A stretch of DNA of 28,680 bases. Source: CAZNKU01 sp045541135. Its GTDB lineage: Bacteria; Bacillota; Clostridia; Monoglobales; Firm-18. This document shows, one piece after another, positions 1 through 7,112 of the stretch; position 1 is the first letter of the stretch, and each line of letters starts with the position of its first letter. The stretch covers positions 1 to 28,680 of the forward strand of contig JAZQIO010000076.1 in assembly GCA_045541135.1 (NCBI GenBank). Reading direction: 5' to 3'. Made by a program: the position numbers and the translations under genes. The notes below the pieces were generated by a model. That model saw only the letters and a list, made by a program, of their open reading frames with translations. It was not told where the DNA came from and ran no database searches.

Positions 1-430
1 CGTCGGGAATATTCGCGACTTTTCGCTCAGAGTCCCTAAAACCGCACGCCGGCAGAGGGAAATGATGCGTGCGGTTTTACGGCACAATTACTGCACTTTC
101 GCATACATTTTCTAAACCTCCGCCACAGACTTGTTTTTTTGTGGGAAAGTATGTGCCACAGAGGAGCACAAAGTTTCCCATAAGACAATACGCCGTAGAG
201 TGAGGGATTACAGTTTGTAGAAAAATTTTTGAAAAAATTGTTGGAAAATTGCACATATCATTTCCCTCTGCTGATGTGCAATTTAAGGGGCTCGCGCAAA
301 GGGTTTGCGTATAGCCCCGACGACAATTTTAAGAAAATTTTTTGTACAAAATGTTGACTGAACGTCCCGGCGCCGATTTTTGCTTACTTTTGTCGGCGCA
401 AAAGTAAGTCCCCCGCGGATAGCGGAATAA
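1..430. repeat. Gene-free stretch packed with inverted repeats
   Basis: I see no convincing gene here. The stretch looks more GC-rich than the rest and holds a series of hairpins: a 12-bp stem (38-49 with 67-78), 15-base arms with a 3-base central mismatch (142-156 with 166-180), an 11-bp stem (246-256 with 274-284), a nested pair (287-292 with 313-318, enclosing 295-300 with 304-309), and a perfect 10-bp stem with a 6-base loop (383-392 with 399-408). Such density suggests dispersed intergenic repeats rather than coding sequence. A 72-codon minus-strand frame across 36-254 is made of these arms and is not called. Confidence 0.5.
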
Positions 431-463
431 AATAAAAGACAGTAACAAATTAATGTTACTGTC
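427..463 (-). terminator. Intrinsic terminator of the YabE-like gene
   Basis: A perfect 9-bp stem (438-446 with 455-463, GACAGTAAC/GTTACTGTC, 8-base loop) is followed on the minus strand by the T-rich run TTTTATTTTAT. It lies about 40 bases past the stop codon of the upstream minus-strand gene. Confidence 0.85.
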
Positions 464-500
464 CTTTAGAATACACTTCATAAGACATTAGATTCTTTAC

Positions 501-1532
501 TTATTCTAATATATATACTTTTGCTTTCCTACGACCAAAGCTTATAGCTTCGTTGTAGGTTTCGACATACAAATCTATAATATTACCCTTTATTGCGCCA
601 CCGGTATCGGCAGCAACAGCAGTACCGTATATCCAGGTGCCGTCAGCAGCCTCGATATAAAGTCGTGTTCCAAGTGGTATAACTCTTGGATCAACAGCTA
701 CAACGCCATATCGTGTTTTCATACCTGAAGCGGTAGTACCCTTTAAACAATATGCAGTTGCAGTAACCTCAATACAGTCTGTGTATCTGTATTCAGTGCC
801 ACGTGAAACATTAACGCGGCTGTAGGAAATAGACTGTCTTGGTTTTGTGCCGTATTCTACCACAGCATCAACAGCGGCAACCTTAACAGTTTCTTCTACA
901 ATGTCACGGCTTATTAAATCACCGTTTTCATAATATTCGCGATAGACGCGATCTACAAGGCCATCAGAGCCTTCTTTGATGACATTGGTTGTACCCGACA
1001 GCATAGAGCCGTTAGCAACTCTTTGAGTATTGTGGTTTACAACCTCTTCGGATTTTACCATTTTTTCATCAACATAAGTAACGCAGATATTCATCCCGTC
1101 TGTTACTTTTTCATTCAGCGCAACGTTGGTTTTGATAGAGCCTTCAATGTCAACTCCCATACTTTTCAGGAAATCGGCAACAGTAGGCTTTGCGGTAATT
1201 CTTACAGAGTAATCCTTGCCATTTTCAAATCTGACAGTTTTGGAACGGTATACATAAATTGTATCACCATCCTTAATTTTACCGTCAAGCGGGATGGATG
1301 TTTCATCCCAAAGTCCCAACATTACGTTTTTTTCAGCCAAAACTTCAGCAGTGTTACTTGCGTACGTAATAAATCTTATTTCTTCTCCCTTGTCGTCCAC
1401 AATGCTAACCTGTTTTGACATTGCGTAAAATGCACCCCACACGAATTGAACCAACATAAGCATCAAAAACATTGCCAAAGCAATTTTTCTGATAAATGGG
1501 GAGTATTCTACGACTTTGTCTCTCAGTCGCAT
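501..1532 (-). CDS. YabE/Rpf-like cell-wall protein (DUF348-G5-3D)
   Basis: This is a 343-residue exported protein of the YabE/Rpf2 type, probably acting on peptidoglycan outside the membrane. Residues about 16-38 form one hydrophobic segment, a signal anchor. Two DUF348-like modules follow (about 40-95 and 100-160), then a G5-like region (about 165-245). The C-terminal 3D domain is a double-psi beta barrel related to lytic transglycosylases (about 255-343). Its expected aspartates are visible in VAVDPRVIPLGT, AADTGG and IIDLY. The ATG has a strong AAGGAGGT 5-7 bases upstream. The gene stands alone, with a consensus promoter, a roughly 165-base leader and its own terminator. The family is a confident call; the exact bond cleaved is not known from sequence. 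Confidence 0.9.
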   Translation of the reverse strand: MRLRDKVVEYSPFIRKIALAMFLMLMLVQFVWGAFYAMSKQVSIVDDKGEEIRFITYASNTAEVLAEKNVMLGLWDETSIPLDGKIKDGDTIYVYRSKTVRFENGKDYSVRITAKPTVADFLKSMGVDIEGSIKTNVALNEKVTDGMNICVTYVDEKMVKSEEVVNHNTQRVANGSMLSGTTNVIKEGSDGLVDRVYREYYENGDLISRDIVEETVKVAAVDAVVEYGTKPRQSISYSRVNVSRGTEYRYTDCIEVTATAYCLKGTTASGMKTRYGVVAVDPRVIPLGTRLYIEAADGTWIYGTAVAADTGGAIKGNIIDLYVETYNEAISFGRRKAKVYILE

Positions 1533-1551
1533 ATTTACCTCCTTATTGTTC

Positions 1552-1583
1552 GGAGCATATAGGTTTTTGCGTTGACATGCTCC
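1552..1583 (-). promoter_or_regulatory. Leader hairpin just ahead of the YabE-like gene
   Basis: In the untranslated leader, GGAGCAT and ATGCTCC (1577-1583 with 1552-1558) form a perfect 7-bp stem with an 18-base loop, ending about 10 bases before the ribosome binding site. A weaker 5-bp stem (1593-1597 with 1608-1612) lies upstream. The left arm itself contains GGAG. I do not recognise a riboswitch class; control of translation is inference. Confidence 0.4.
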
Positions 1584-1705
1584 TTTTCTGAAACTGTTAA
1601 AAGAAATACAGTCTCATTGACATTATATACAATTTGAGGAAAAATATACCTCACATATAATGCCTTGGTTTCGAACTTAGTATGTCGTTAAAATAAGTCT
1701 TGGGT

Positions 1706-1734
1706 ATTATATCACAGTAAAATTTTTTTGTCAA
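1706..1734 (-). promoter_or_regulatory. Consensus sigma-A promoter of the YabE-like gene
   Basis: TTGACA (1729-1734 on the plus-strand numbering) and TATAAT (1706-1711) are separated by exactly 17 bases and read leftward. Initiation would fall near 1699, giving a leader of about 165 bases before the ATG at 1532. Confidence 0.85.
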
Positions 1735-1864
1735 CCCTAAAAATTTGCAATCAAAAACACTAAAATATTCATTTTTTGACAAAATCGGTACATATAGTGG
1801 TTTACATAACTGACAAGGCACAAGGTATGCAATAGAAAAAATTTAAATTTTTTTGATTTTTTTC

Positions 1865-2135
1865 TTAAAATTAATTATCTTTCCTGTCGAAATGACAGTG
1901 TAAATTAAAAGTTGATAATTAATGTTTCCCCCTCATGTCATTATGAACGTAGTGAAGAATCTCAAATCATTTCAATATGTCTTACCTTGAGTTCCTTCAT
2001 CTCACTTCGTTCCCTCAGGATAACAAAGAAAAATGAAAATTGATAATGGAAAATTGAAAATTAATGTAGGGTACGATGCCCACATCGTACCGTATAACAT
2101 ACATCATGCGGGCTGATGTGGGCATCATCCCCTAC
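1865..2135. repeat. Intergenic repeats: nested inverted repeats
   Basis: The spacer between the YabE-like gene and the secreted protein has no gene. It holds an imperfect inverted pair (1945-1965 with about 1987-2012) built on a GAACGTAGTGAAGAATCTC-type motif often seen dispersed in bacterial intergenic DNA. It also holds 21-base arms with three mismatches (2066-2086 with 2115-2135). The left arm of that pair can instead form its own perfect 9-bp hairpin with a CCCA loop (2070-2078 with 2083-2091). AT-rich runs lie on both sides. The pieces look like accumulated small repeats rather than one mobile element. Confidence 0.55.
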
Positions 2136-2201
2136 GATATAAACAAAAAATAAAAAGTGTTTCTACCATAATTATTCATTATTAATTATTAACTATTACC
2201 T

Positions 2202-2229
2202 AAAAATGCGGTCTATCCGAAGATAGACC
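2202..2229 (-). terminator. Intrinsic terminator of the large secreted protein gene
   Basis: A perfect 8-bp stem GGTCTATC/GATAGACC (2222-2229 with 2210-2217) closes a TTCG tetraloop. On the minus strand it is followed by GC and a T5 tract. It starts about 22 bases after the stop codon at 2252. Confidence 0.9.
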
Positions 2230-2251
2230 TCATTTTCTTGGGGTTAAAATA

Positions 2252-5182
2252 TTATTCGTATGCAGGGTTAAACATTGAATAATTAGCCATTATCGGCTTA
2301 CGTTCTGCAAGGCTGTTAAATGCAAACACCTTGTACTTTCTTACTGTTGTAAGGTCAAGTACGCCAAAGTCTGCTGTGAATGTCTTTGTCTTAACGCCGT
2401 CTGCTTCGTTTGCAGAATCAATAGCCATAGCATCACTTACATCAAGTGCAAGAAGCTTACCCTTTGCGTCATAAGCACCAACTACCAATACAAACGGAAT
2501 GTTGTCTGTGCCGCCGAATTCTCTGTAATTCAAAGTAGCCACCTTTGTAGTTTCATCATAAGCAAGAGTATAAAGGTCAGTGCCCATTTCCTGCAAAGTA
2601 TAGATTCTTGGAAGCTTACCTGCTTCGTTAACAGCTGTGAAGCCCACCAATGTCTGTGTAGCAGCTGCTGTGTTGCCTTCTTCAATAAGCATATTGATGA
2701 TTTCATCTGCCTTATGTACAACACCGTCATAAACAGTCATATCCTGAAGCTTTGATGTAGCTGTTATGGTTGCTGTACCGTCACCATTGTCAACAGCTTT
2801 AGTAATAGCAGCAGTGTTAATGATTTCATATTCATTCTTACCGTCGCTGTTTGTGTCGCCGTTATTAACAACCCATTCATCTGTAAGAGGGGATTCAATC
2901 CATCTCTTAACTGCTGCACCTGTAACAGTTAAACCGTTGATTGTTACATCACCGTCAACTTCAGAATACTTTTTATCAACAAGTTCTTTATCAACAACTC
3001 TTTCATAAACCGCATTGTAGCCTGCAGCTTCCATTGCTGCAATCAATTTTGCATAATCTGCATCTTCAGAATTGTCATAAGCAATAAGATTATTTACATT
3101 ATCTACGCTTACTGTAACGCCTGAAATATTTGCAGAGTCAATTGCATTTTCTGTTGTTGCTGTAACAGACGGTACAAAATCACCAACATACCATCCGTCA
3201 TTCATAATACCTACTGATGAATATGAAGGCAAATACATACGTACATATTCAATAAATGAAATATAGTTTTCAGCTGTTGCACCGTAGTTACCTGTTGTAG
3301 ATGCCATTTCAAGCTGTTTTTCACCGTTTACATAAACAATAATATCAACATTACCTGATGTAGGTGTATTTGTATTTGTAGCATCAAACTGGATAGCCAC
3401 AGTATTCCATGCATTACCCACAAGGTCAACACTATTTGCAGGAGCATTACCGCTTACCTTACCATTTGTTAAAAGTGTAAATCCGGGCAAAGCAGTACGT
3501 GTATTTTTATTACTTGTAGATGCATCATTTCTGAAACCGGAAAGCGCAATTCTTACACTTTCACCACTTTTTGTATATGTATATTCCGGAATATACATAT
3601 CAAACTGAAGTGTTGTCATATTCTTTTTAAATTCATTTGCCGCATAAGTTGAACGTTTAACCATACCGGGCATAACGACATTGTAATAACCTGCCTCATT
3701 GTAGTGAGCTTCACCCGAACTGAAGTAGAAGGAACCGCGAGGTTCATTTGTATATCTTACAAAACCTGTTCTTAAACCACCGTATGCAGGTTCTTCCGCA
3801 GGAATAGAATTTCTTTCATAATCTTCTCGGAGCATACGAACCTCAATCTCTTTATGACCGTCTTCAGCAACCTGGAACGGATCCTCGTTACGTTTTACAT
3901 AAGGAGCAGGGTCTGCAACCTTGTTAGGTATAATATAGATACCGTTAACCATGAAGTAATAGTCATCCATTGTGCCTGTTGCACTTGCAGGAGCAACTTC
4001 TTCACCTGTTGTTCTGCTTACAAGCTTAACTGTTGCATTTTCAACTGTTGTATCAAACAAGCTTACAGGATTGTTGTATTTTGATTCAGCAATATCAACA
4101 ATCTTATCACCAACTGTTGTTGTTTCCAGAACGCCCTTAATTGAAGCATCCAAAGAAGCAATTACACCTGTGATGTAGTCATCTGTTCTGAATTTTGTAG
4201 CCTGTGTTGTAGCATTGAAGTTTGGCACAACAACAAGGCTTGCCTTAACATCATCCTGTGTAACAGGTGTTATGCTTTCACCGGGTACAGTTGAAGGCAA
4301 AGTTATATACCAGTCTGTATCCTTTAAAGTAACTGATGTTTTATTTTGAAGAGACAAGTCTTCAAAACGAGGGGCAAAAGCAACCGTACTTGTTTTTGTA
4401 TTAGCCTTTGATACACCTGCACTTAACTGAACACCGTCAACATATACATTTGCATAGTTTGTTGTAGCATCAGATGAGAAAACTACGTCAATTTTATGAG
4501 GTACACCATTAGCACTTGGAAGCTGGTTTGAACTCACTAAAGGGTTTAGATGAGCAGAACCGCCAAGTGTGTGTGCCAACTGAATCTTTGATGATGGATT
4601 TGACGCATTGTCCAAAGTAGTATTTGGGTCAGTATAAGCATAGAAAGAGTAATGATAAATCTTTTCTTCTGTAACCTTACCGTAATTAGCTGTTGTTACA
4701 GATGTAGTTTTACCTTCCGTAACAGGAGAAAGAATACTTATTCTTGCATAGTTTGCAGAAACTGCACCGTCTGTAAACCAAGCTTTGTTAGCCTTATAAA
4801 CCTTGTGTGCATCATCAGTAATTACAGCCTCTTTCCAGTCAAACTTCATCATGTCACCAACAAGCGGATTTACAACCCTTGAAGTTTCAAGGAAATTAAC
4901 GCCCTCTGTTTTAGTACCTGTAATTGTGTTGGTTGCAGGATCTTTGGCAACGTCTTCATCTGAATATAAATAACCGTAACCATACCAGTTACCTATACCA
5001 TATACACCTGCCATGTTTTTCTCATTACCGGGGAATTGTGCTACACCGAACTGTAGGTTAATTGTGTCCGGATCTGTTGAGGTATCGATTGATGCCGCCG
5101 CATTGACATCAGTTACCATTACGCCCATTAGTGTTGTAACAACCATTGTTAACACTAAAAGCATTGATAGAAGTTTTTTCAT
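2252..5182 (-). CDS. Large secreted protein, duplicated beta-rich modules
   Basis: This is a 976-residue exported protein of unknown function. Residues 1-28 are a classic signal peptide (MKKLLS, hydrophobic core, VNA cleavage site). The body looks like two similar units, about 35-420 and 470-720. Each has a jelly-roll/LamG-like stretch (IDVVFSSDATTNYANVYVDG; VDIIVYVNGEKQLEM), then a DxxWYI/DGWYVGDFVP segment, then a mixed linker. The last 100 residues (PFVLVVGAYDAKGKLLALDV ... KYKVFAFNSLAERKPIM) resemble a C-terminal domain common on clostridial secreted proteins. No catalytic motif, sortase signal or SLH domain is visible. The ATG is preceded by a GGGGGTAA ribosome binding site. The gene is monocistronic with its own terminator. 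A carbohydrate-binding or surface role is inference only. Confidence 0.85.
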   Translation of the reverse strand: MKKLLSMLLVLTMVVTTLMGVMVTDVNAAASIDTSTDPDTINLQFGVAQFPGNEKNMAGVYGIGNWYGYGYLYSDEDVAKDPATNTITGTKTEGVNFLETSRVVNPLVGDMMKFDWKEAVITDDAHKVYKANKAWFTDGAVSANYARISILSPVTEGKTTSVTTANYGKVTEEKIYHYSFYAYTDPNTTLDNASNPSSKIQLAHTLGGSAHLNPLVSSNQLPSANGVPHKIDVVFSSDATTNYANVYVDGVQLSAGVSKANTKTSTVAFAPRFEDLSLQNKTSVTLKDTDWYITLPSTVPGESITPVTQDDVKASLVVVPNFNATTQATKFRTDDYITGVIASLDASIKGVLETTTVGDKIVDIAESKYNNPVSLFDTTVENATVKLVSRTTGEEVAPASATGTMDDYYFMVNGIYIIPNKVADPAPYVKRNEDPFQVAEDGHKEIEVRMLREDYERNSIPAEEPAYGGLRTGFVRYTNEPRGSFYFSSGEAHYNEAGYYNVVMPGMVKRSTYAANEFKKNMTTLQFDMYIPEYTYTKSGESVRIALSGFRNDASTSNKNTRTALPGFTLLTNGKVSGNAPANSVDLVGNAWNTVAIQFDATNTNTPTSGNVDIIVYVNGEKQLEMASTTGNYGATAENYISFIEYVRMYLPSYSSVGIMNDGWYVGDFVPSVTATTENAIDSANISGVTVSVDNVNNLIAYDNSEDADYAKLIAAMEAAGYNAVYERVVDKELVDKKYSEVDGDVTINGLTVTGAAVKRWIESPLTDEWVVNNGDTNSDGKNEYEIINTAAITKAVDNGDGTATITATSKLQDMTVYDGVVHKADEIINMLIEEGNTAAATQTLVGFTAVNEAGKLPRIYTLQEMGTDLYTLAYDETTKVATLNYREFGGTDNIPFVLVVGAYDAKGKLLALDVSDAMAIDSANEADGVKTKTFTADFGVLDLTTVRKYKVFAFNSLAERKPIMANYSMFNPAYE

Positions 5183-5237
5183 TGTGTTTACCCCCTAAAA
5201 AAATTTTTTGTATAAATATGAAATTAAACATAAATAT

Positions 5238-5243
5238 AGTATA
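5238..5243 (-). promoter_or_regulatory. Possible -10 box of the secreted protein gene
   Basis: TATACT lies about 55 bases upstream of the start codon, in a very AT-rich leader. No good -35 is seen at 17 bases, so this is a weak call. Confidence 0.25.
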
Positions 5244-5463
5244 ATTTTAACATTTTCTTTACAAAAAGAAAATGCACAAAATTGACAAAAACTCTTGCTT
5301 TGTTTGTTAATTATGCACAACATCTAAAATTACAATTTACAAAACCACAAAATATGCGAATTTTCAATATATAACCACAAAATCTCGACCTTGTTCCGTG
5401 ATGAATATAATCAGAAAACACAAAAAATAATCAAAAAACAAAAAATACCCCTCTGTCTTTATG

Positions 5464-5513
5464 TATCCCTCCGTCTTTTGCTACGCAAAATCCACCTCCC
5501 TTTAGGCAAGGGA
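5464..5513 (-). repeat. 50-bp direct repeat R, copy 1
   Basis: It is identical base for base to the copy at 5960-6009. It contains the palindrome CTCCCTTTAGGCAAGGGAG (completed at 5514) and a second small hairpin TTTTGC-TAC-GCAAAA. Its palindrome is inverted relative to the r element at 5555-5599: a perfect 19-base inverted pair (5496-5514 with 5557-5575) separated by 42 bases. The remainder of the gap between 5183 and 5565 is AT-rich and shows nothing else I can name. Confidence 0.9.
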
Positions 5514-5545
5514 GGCTTTTTCGTACTTAATTTCACCTATTTACA

Positions 5546-5599
5546 CATAAAAAAGGCTCCCTTGCCTAAAGGGAGCTGTCACGAAGTGACTGAGGGATT
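5546..5599 (-). terminator. r element: repeat hairpin, end and terminator of DUF559 gene
   Basis: GCTCCCTT/AAGGGAGC (5557-5564 with 5569-5576) forms an 8-bp stem. On the minus strand it is followed by C and a run of six T, a good intrinsic terminator. A second stem, GTCAC-GAA-GTGAC, sits beside it. The element shares the 19-base palindromic core of repeat R in opposite orientation. The stop codon and last ten codons of the DUF559 gene lie inside it. Confidence 0.7.
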
Positions 5600-5955
5600 C
5601 GAAAACTTTCCGTCACCTTTTCATCTATGTATCTGCAAACCGCCTCGAAATTGCTATTGATTTCATTGTTCGGAATTCTTATAACCGTAAGTCCTCTTTC
5701 CTTTATCCTTTCGGTTCTTATTTTATCCTTCAATATGATACCTTCTTCGTAATGCTGAGAACCATCAAGTTCTATTATCAGTTTTGCACTATGACAATAA
5801 AAATCAACTATGTAATTATCAATAACCTTCTGCCTCAAAAATCTTATTGGATAATTTTTGAGAAAATCATACCACAAGTGCCTTTCTTCCTTGGTCATGT
5901 TTTTCCGCAACTTCCTCGCGTTGGCAGTTAAGGATTTGTTATGCTTTCTTTCCAT
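5566..5955 (-). CDS. DUF559 / Vsr-like nuclease-fold protein
   Basis: This is a 129-residue protein of the DUF559 family, with the PD-(D/E)XK fold of very-short-patch-repair endonucleases. The pattern is clear: an N-terminal basic helix with LRKNMTKEERHLW (about 16-28), FLRQKVIDNYIVDFYC (about 39-54, candidate D51), then IIELDGSQHYEE (about 60-71, candidate E62 and D64), then the RGLTVIRIPNNEI strand. Target and role are unknown. The ATG has GGAGGG 7 bases upstream, and this ribosome binding site lies inside repeat R copy 2. The last ten residues (IPQSLRDSSL) and the TAG lie inside the r element. So the frame is bounded by repeat sequence on both sides, and no promoter of its own is seen. No methyltransferase partner is present. 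Confidence 0.8.
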   Translation of the reverse strand: MERKHNKSLTANARKLRKNMTKEERHLWYDFLKNYPIRFLRQKVIDNYIVDFYCHSAKLIIELDGSQHYEEGIILKDKIRTERIKERGLTVIRIPNNEINSNFEAVCRYIDEKVTESFRIPQSLRDSSL

Positions 5956-5959
5956 TTAA

Positions 5960-6009
5960 TATCCCTCCGTCTTTTGCTACGCAAAATCCACCTCCCTTTA
6001 GGCAAGGGA
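5960..6009 (-). repeat. 50-bp direct repeat R, copy 2
   Basis: It is identical to 5464-5513. On the minus strand it begins inside the end of the RNase M5-like gene, supplying its last codons (Ser-Leu-Ala) and TAA at 5998-6000. It ends with the GGAGGG that serves as ribosome binding site for the DUF559 gene. Confidence 0.9.
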
Positions 6010-6579
6010 TATTATTTCCAAAAATTCTTCTTTTGTATAAAGGTTATTTAATGCAGAAATAAGCTGATTTGCAGAAATTTTAACAGGCAATCCAAGTCTC
6101 TTACAAAGCATGGCTCTTTTTTGGGCGCTGTCTGCACCGCCTGTAAGCCCAAGCTCGTAAAAATCCGTTTTTGTTATTTTATCGTCGGATTTTTCAACCT
6201 GCTGTGTCTGGGACATTACCGCCTCTATAATTACGTTATCATCAATACCCTCTACACCCAAAAAGCCTTCTTTAGACGGTGTATCTTTTCGTTTTTCCTT
6301 TCCCTCAACTTCGGGAATGTAGGCGTTTTTAACAGGAACATCACCAAGGCAATTTCGTATGTGATTGCGAATACGAAATCCCGCACTGTCGCTGTCGGTG
6401 AGTATTATAATACCATTTTTTTTCGCAACCTGCCGCAGCATATTAAGTTTGGTTTTATTTTTATAAATATCAAAACCATTTGTAGGAATTATGAGGGTGT
6501 CAAAAAGGCGGGAAAGCTTTATTTTATCGTACTTGCCCTCTACTACTATGGCTTCTTTAATTTTTATTTTTTCTTTCAT
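5998..6579 (-). CDS. rnmV: Toprim-DUF4093 protein, RNase M5-like
   Basis: This is a 193-residue protein matching the ribonuclease M5 architecture. An N-terminal Toprim domain has the glutamate motif IVVEGKYDK (about 11-19, E14) and the DxD motif ILTDSDSAG (about 59-67, D62 and D64). A C-terminal DUF4093 region includes GVEG, a GLTGG stretch and a KRLGLP segment. RNase M5 matures 5S rRNA together with ribosomal protein L18; whether this clostridial form does the same is family inference. I start at the ATG at 6579, 8 bases after GAGG; a TTG one codon upstream is possible. The 3' end (SLA and stop) is provided by repeat R, so the native tail may have been altered. Confidence 0.75.
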   Translation of the reverse strand: MKEKIKIKEAIVVEGKYDKIKLSRLFDTLIIPTNGFDIYKNKTKLNMLRQVAKKNGIIILTDSDSAGFRIRNHIRNCLGDVPVKNAYIPEVEGKEKRKDTPSKEGFLGVEGIDDNVIIEAVMSQTQQVEKSDDKITKTDFYELGLTGGADSAQKRAMLCKRLGLPVKISANQLISALNNLYTKEEFLEIISLA

Positions 6580-6603
6580 CAAAACAACCTCTTATTAATG
6601 AAG

Positions 6604-7077
6604 AATTAAGAATGCAGAGTGCAGAATTATGGTTGAAATGCTCCGCATTTCTATTAATTTGACTTTGATGTGTTGCATATTGCCACTAAAATACTTATTA
6701 TTTCATCCAAATCATTATCCATACTTTCAAATTGCTTTACATCTATATATTCAGTTCTATAAAGTAATTTTAACCAATATGCCGTTTCATTAGCCTCTTT
6801 CAAGGCAATGCTTATTTTAGAAACAAAATCCGCCTTACTTTGCGCCCGTTCAGCTTCGGCTACATTTGCACCGATACTCGTTCCCGAACGTAATAATTGT
6901 TTTGCTAATATGAATTCCTTTTTATCATTAGTAAGATATTTATAAAGATTTACTATTCTTACTGCAAACTCTAAACTTTTTTCTTCAATTATATTATTCA
7001 TTTCAAAACTCCTCAAAAAAATGAAATGCAAAGCATTTCTACATTAATTCTGCATTCTTCCCTCTGCATTCTTAATT
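6604..7077 (-). mobile_element. IVS-like element carrying a four-helix-bundle gene
   Basis: This 474-bp unit is symmetric. Its outer arms share AATTAAGAATGCAGAG and TGCAGAATTA (6604-6619 and 6620-6629; inverted at 7062-7077 and 7045-7054). The right arm carries an extra tandem AAGAATGCAGA. Inside each arm lies the same hairpin, GAAATGC-NNN-GCATTTC (6635-6651, loop TCC; 7023-7039, loop AAA). The single gene between is of the family first known from intervening sequences in 23S rRNA. I see no target-site duplication and no transposase. Its outer edge abuts the hairpin at the end of polC. Confidence 0.6.
6654..7001 (-). CDS. Four-helix-bundle protein (23S rRNA IVS / S23 family)
   Basis: This is a 115-residue helical protein of the TIGR02436/IVS family, related to the Avd accessory protein of diversity-generating retroelements. 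The diagnostic stretch RSGTSIGANVAEA (38-50) is followed by ERAQSKADFVSKISIALKEA (51-70) and NETAYWLKLL, typical of the family. Biochemical function is unknown; Avd-type relatives form basic pentamers that bind nucleic acid. I start at the ATG at 7001, which has AGGAG 7 bases upstream; a TTG at 7031 extends the frame but lies inside the terminal hairpin and lacks a ribosome binding site. No promoter is seen; readthrough from polC is likely. No reverse transcriptase is nearby. Confidence 0.85.
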   Translation of the reverse strand: MNNIIEEKSLEFAVRIVNLYKYLTNDKKEFILAKQLLRSGTSIGANVAEAERAQSKADFVSKISIALKEANETAYWLKLLYRTEYIDVKQFESMDNDLDEIISILVAICNTSKSN

Positions 7078-7079
7078 AA

Positions 7080-7112
7080 TTTCACTGTTTGACTAAAGGT
7101 CAAACAGTGAAA
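7080..7112 (-). terminator. Hairpin overlapping the end of polC
   Basis: A perfect 14-bp stem (7099-7112 with 7080-7093) with a 5-base loop covers the last codons and stop of polC. It looks like a terminator, but the sequence after it is TTAATTAAG rather than a T run. The inverted-repeat element starts right there, which may have displaced the tail. Confidence 0.6.

Noticed and set aside
36..254. 72-codon minus-strand frame near the left edge
   Set aside because: It consists of the arms of several inverted repeats, has no ribosome binding site, and its Cys/Lys-rich product matches no family I know.
1533..1740. c-di-AMP (ydaO-type) riboswitch upstream of the YabE-like gene
   Set aside because: The leader is AT-rich and lacks the conserved GC-rich blocks of that class; only simple hairpins are present.
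5391..5660. 89-codon plus-strand frame
   Set aside because: It reads through repeat R and the r element and into the DUF559 gene on the other strand; it is repeat sequence read as protein.
5464..6009. CRISPR array
   Set aside because: There are only two identical repeats, 446 bases apart, with a gene between; no regular spacers.
6654..7001. Avd of a diversity-generating retroelement
   Set aside because: The family is related, but no reverse transcriptase, template repeat or variable repeat is in the window.
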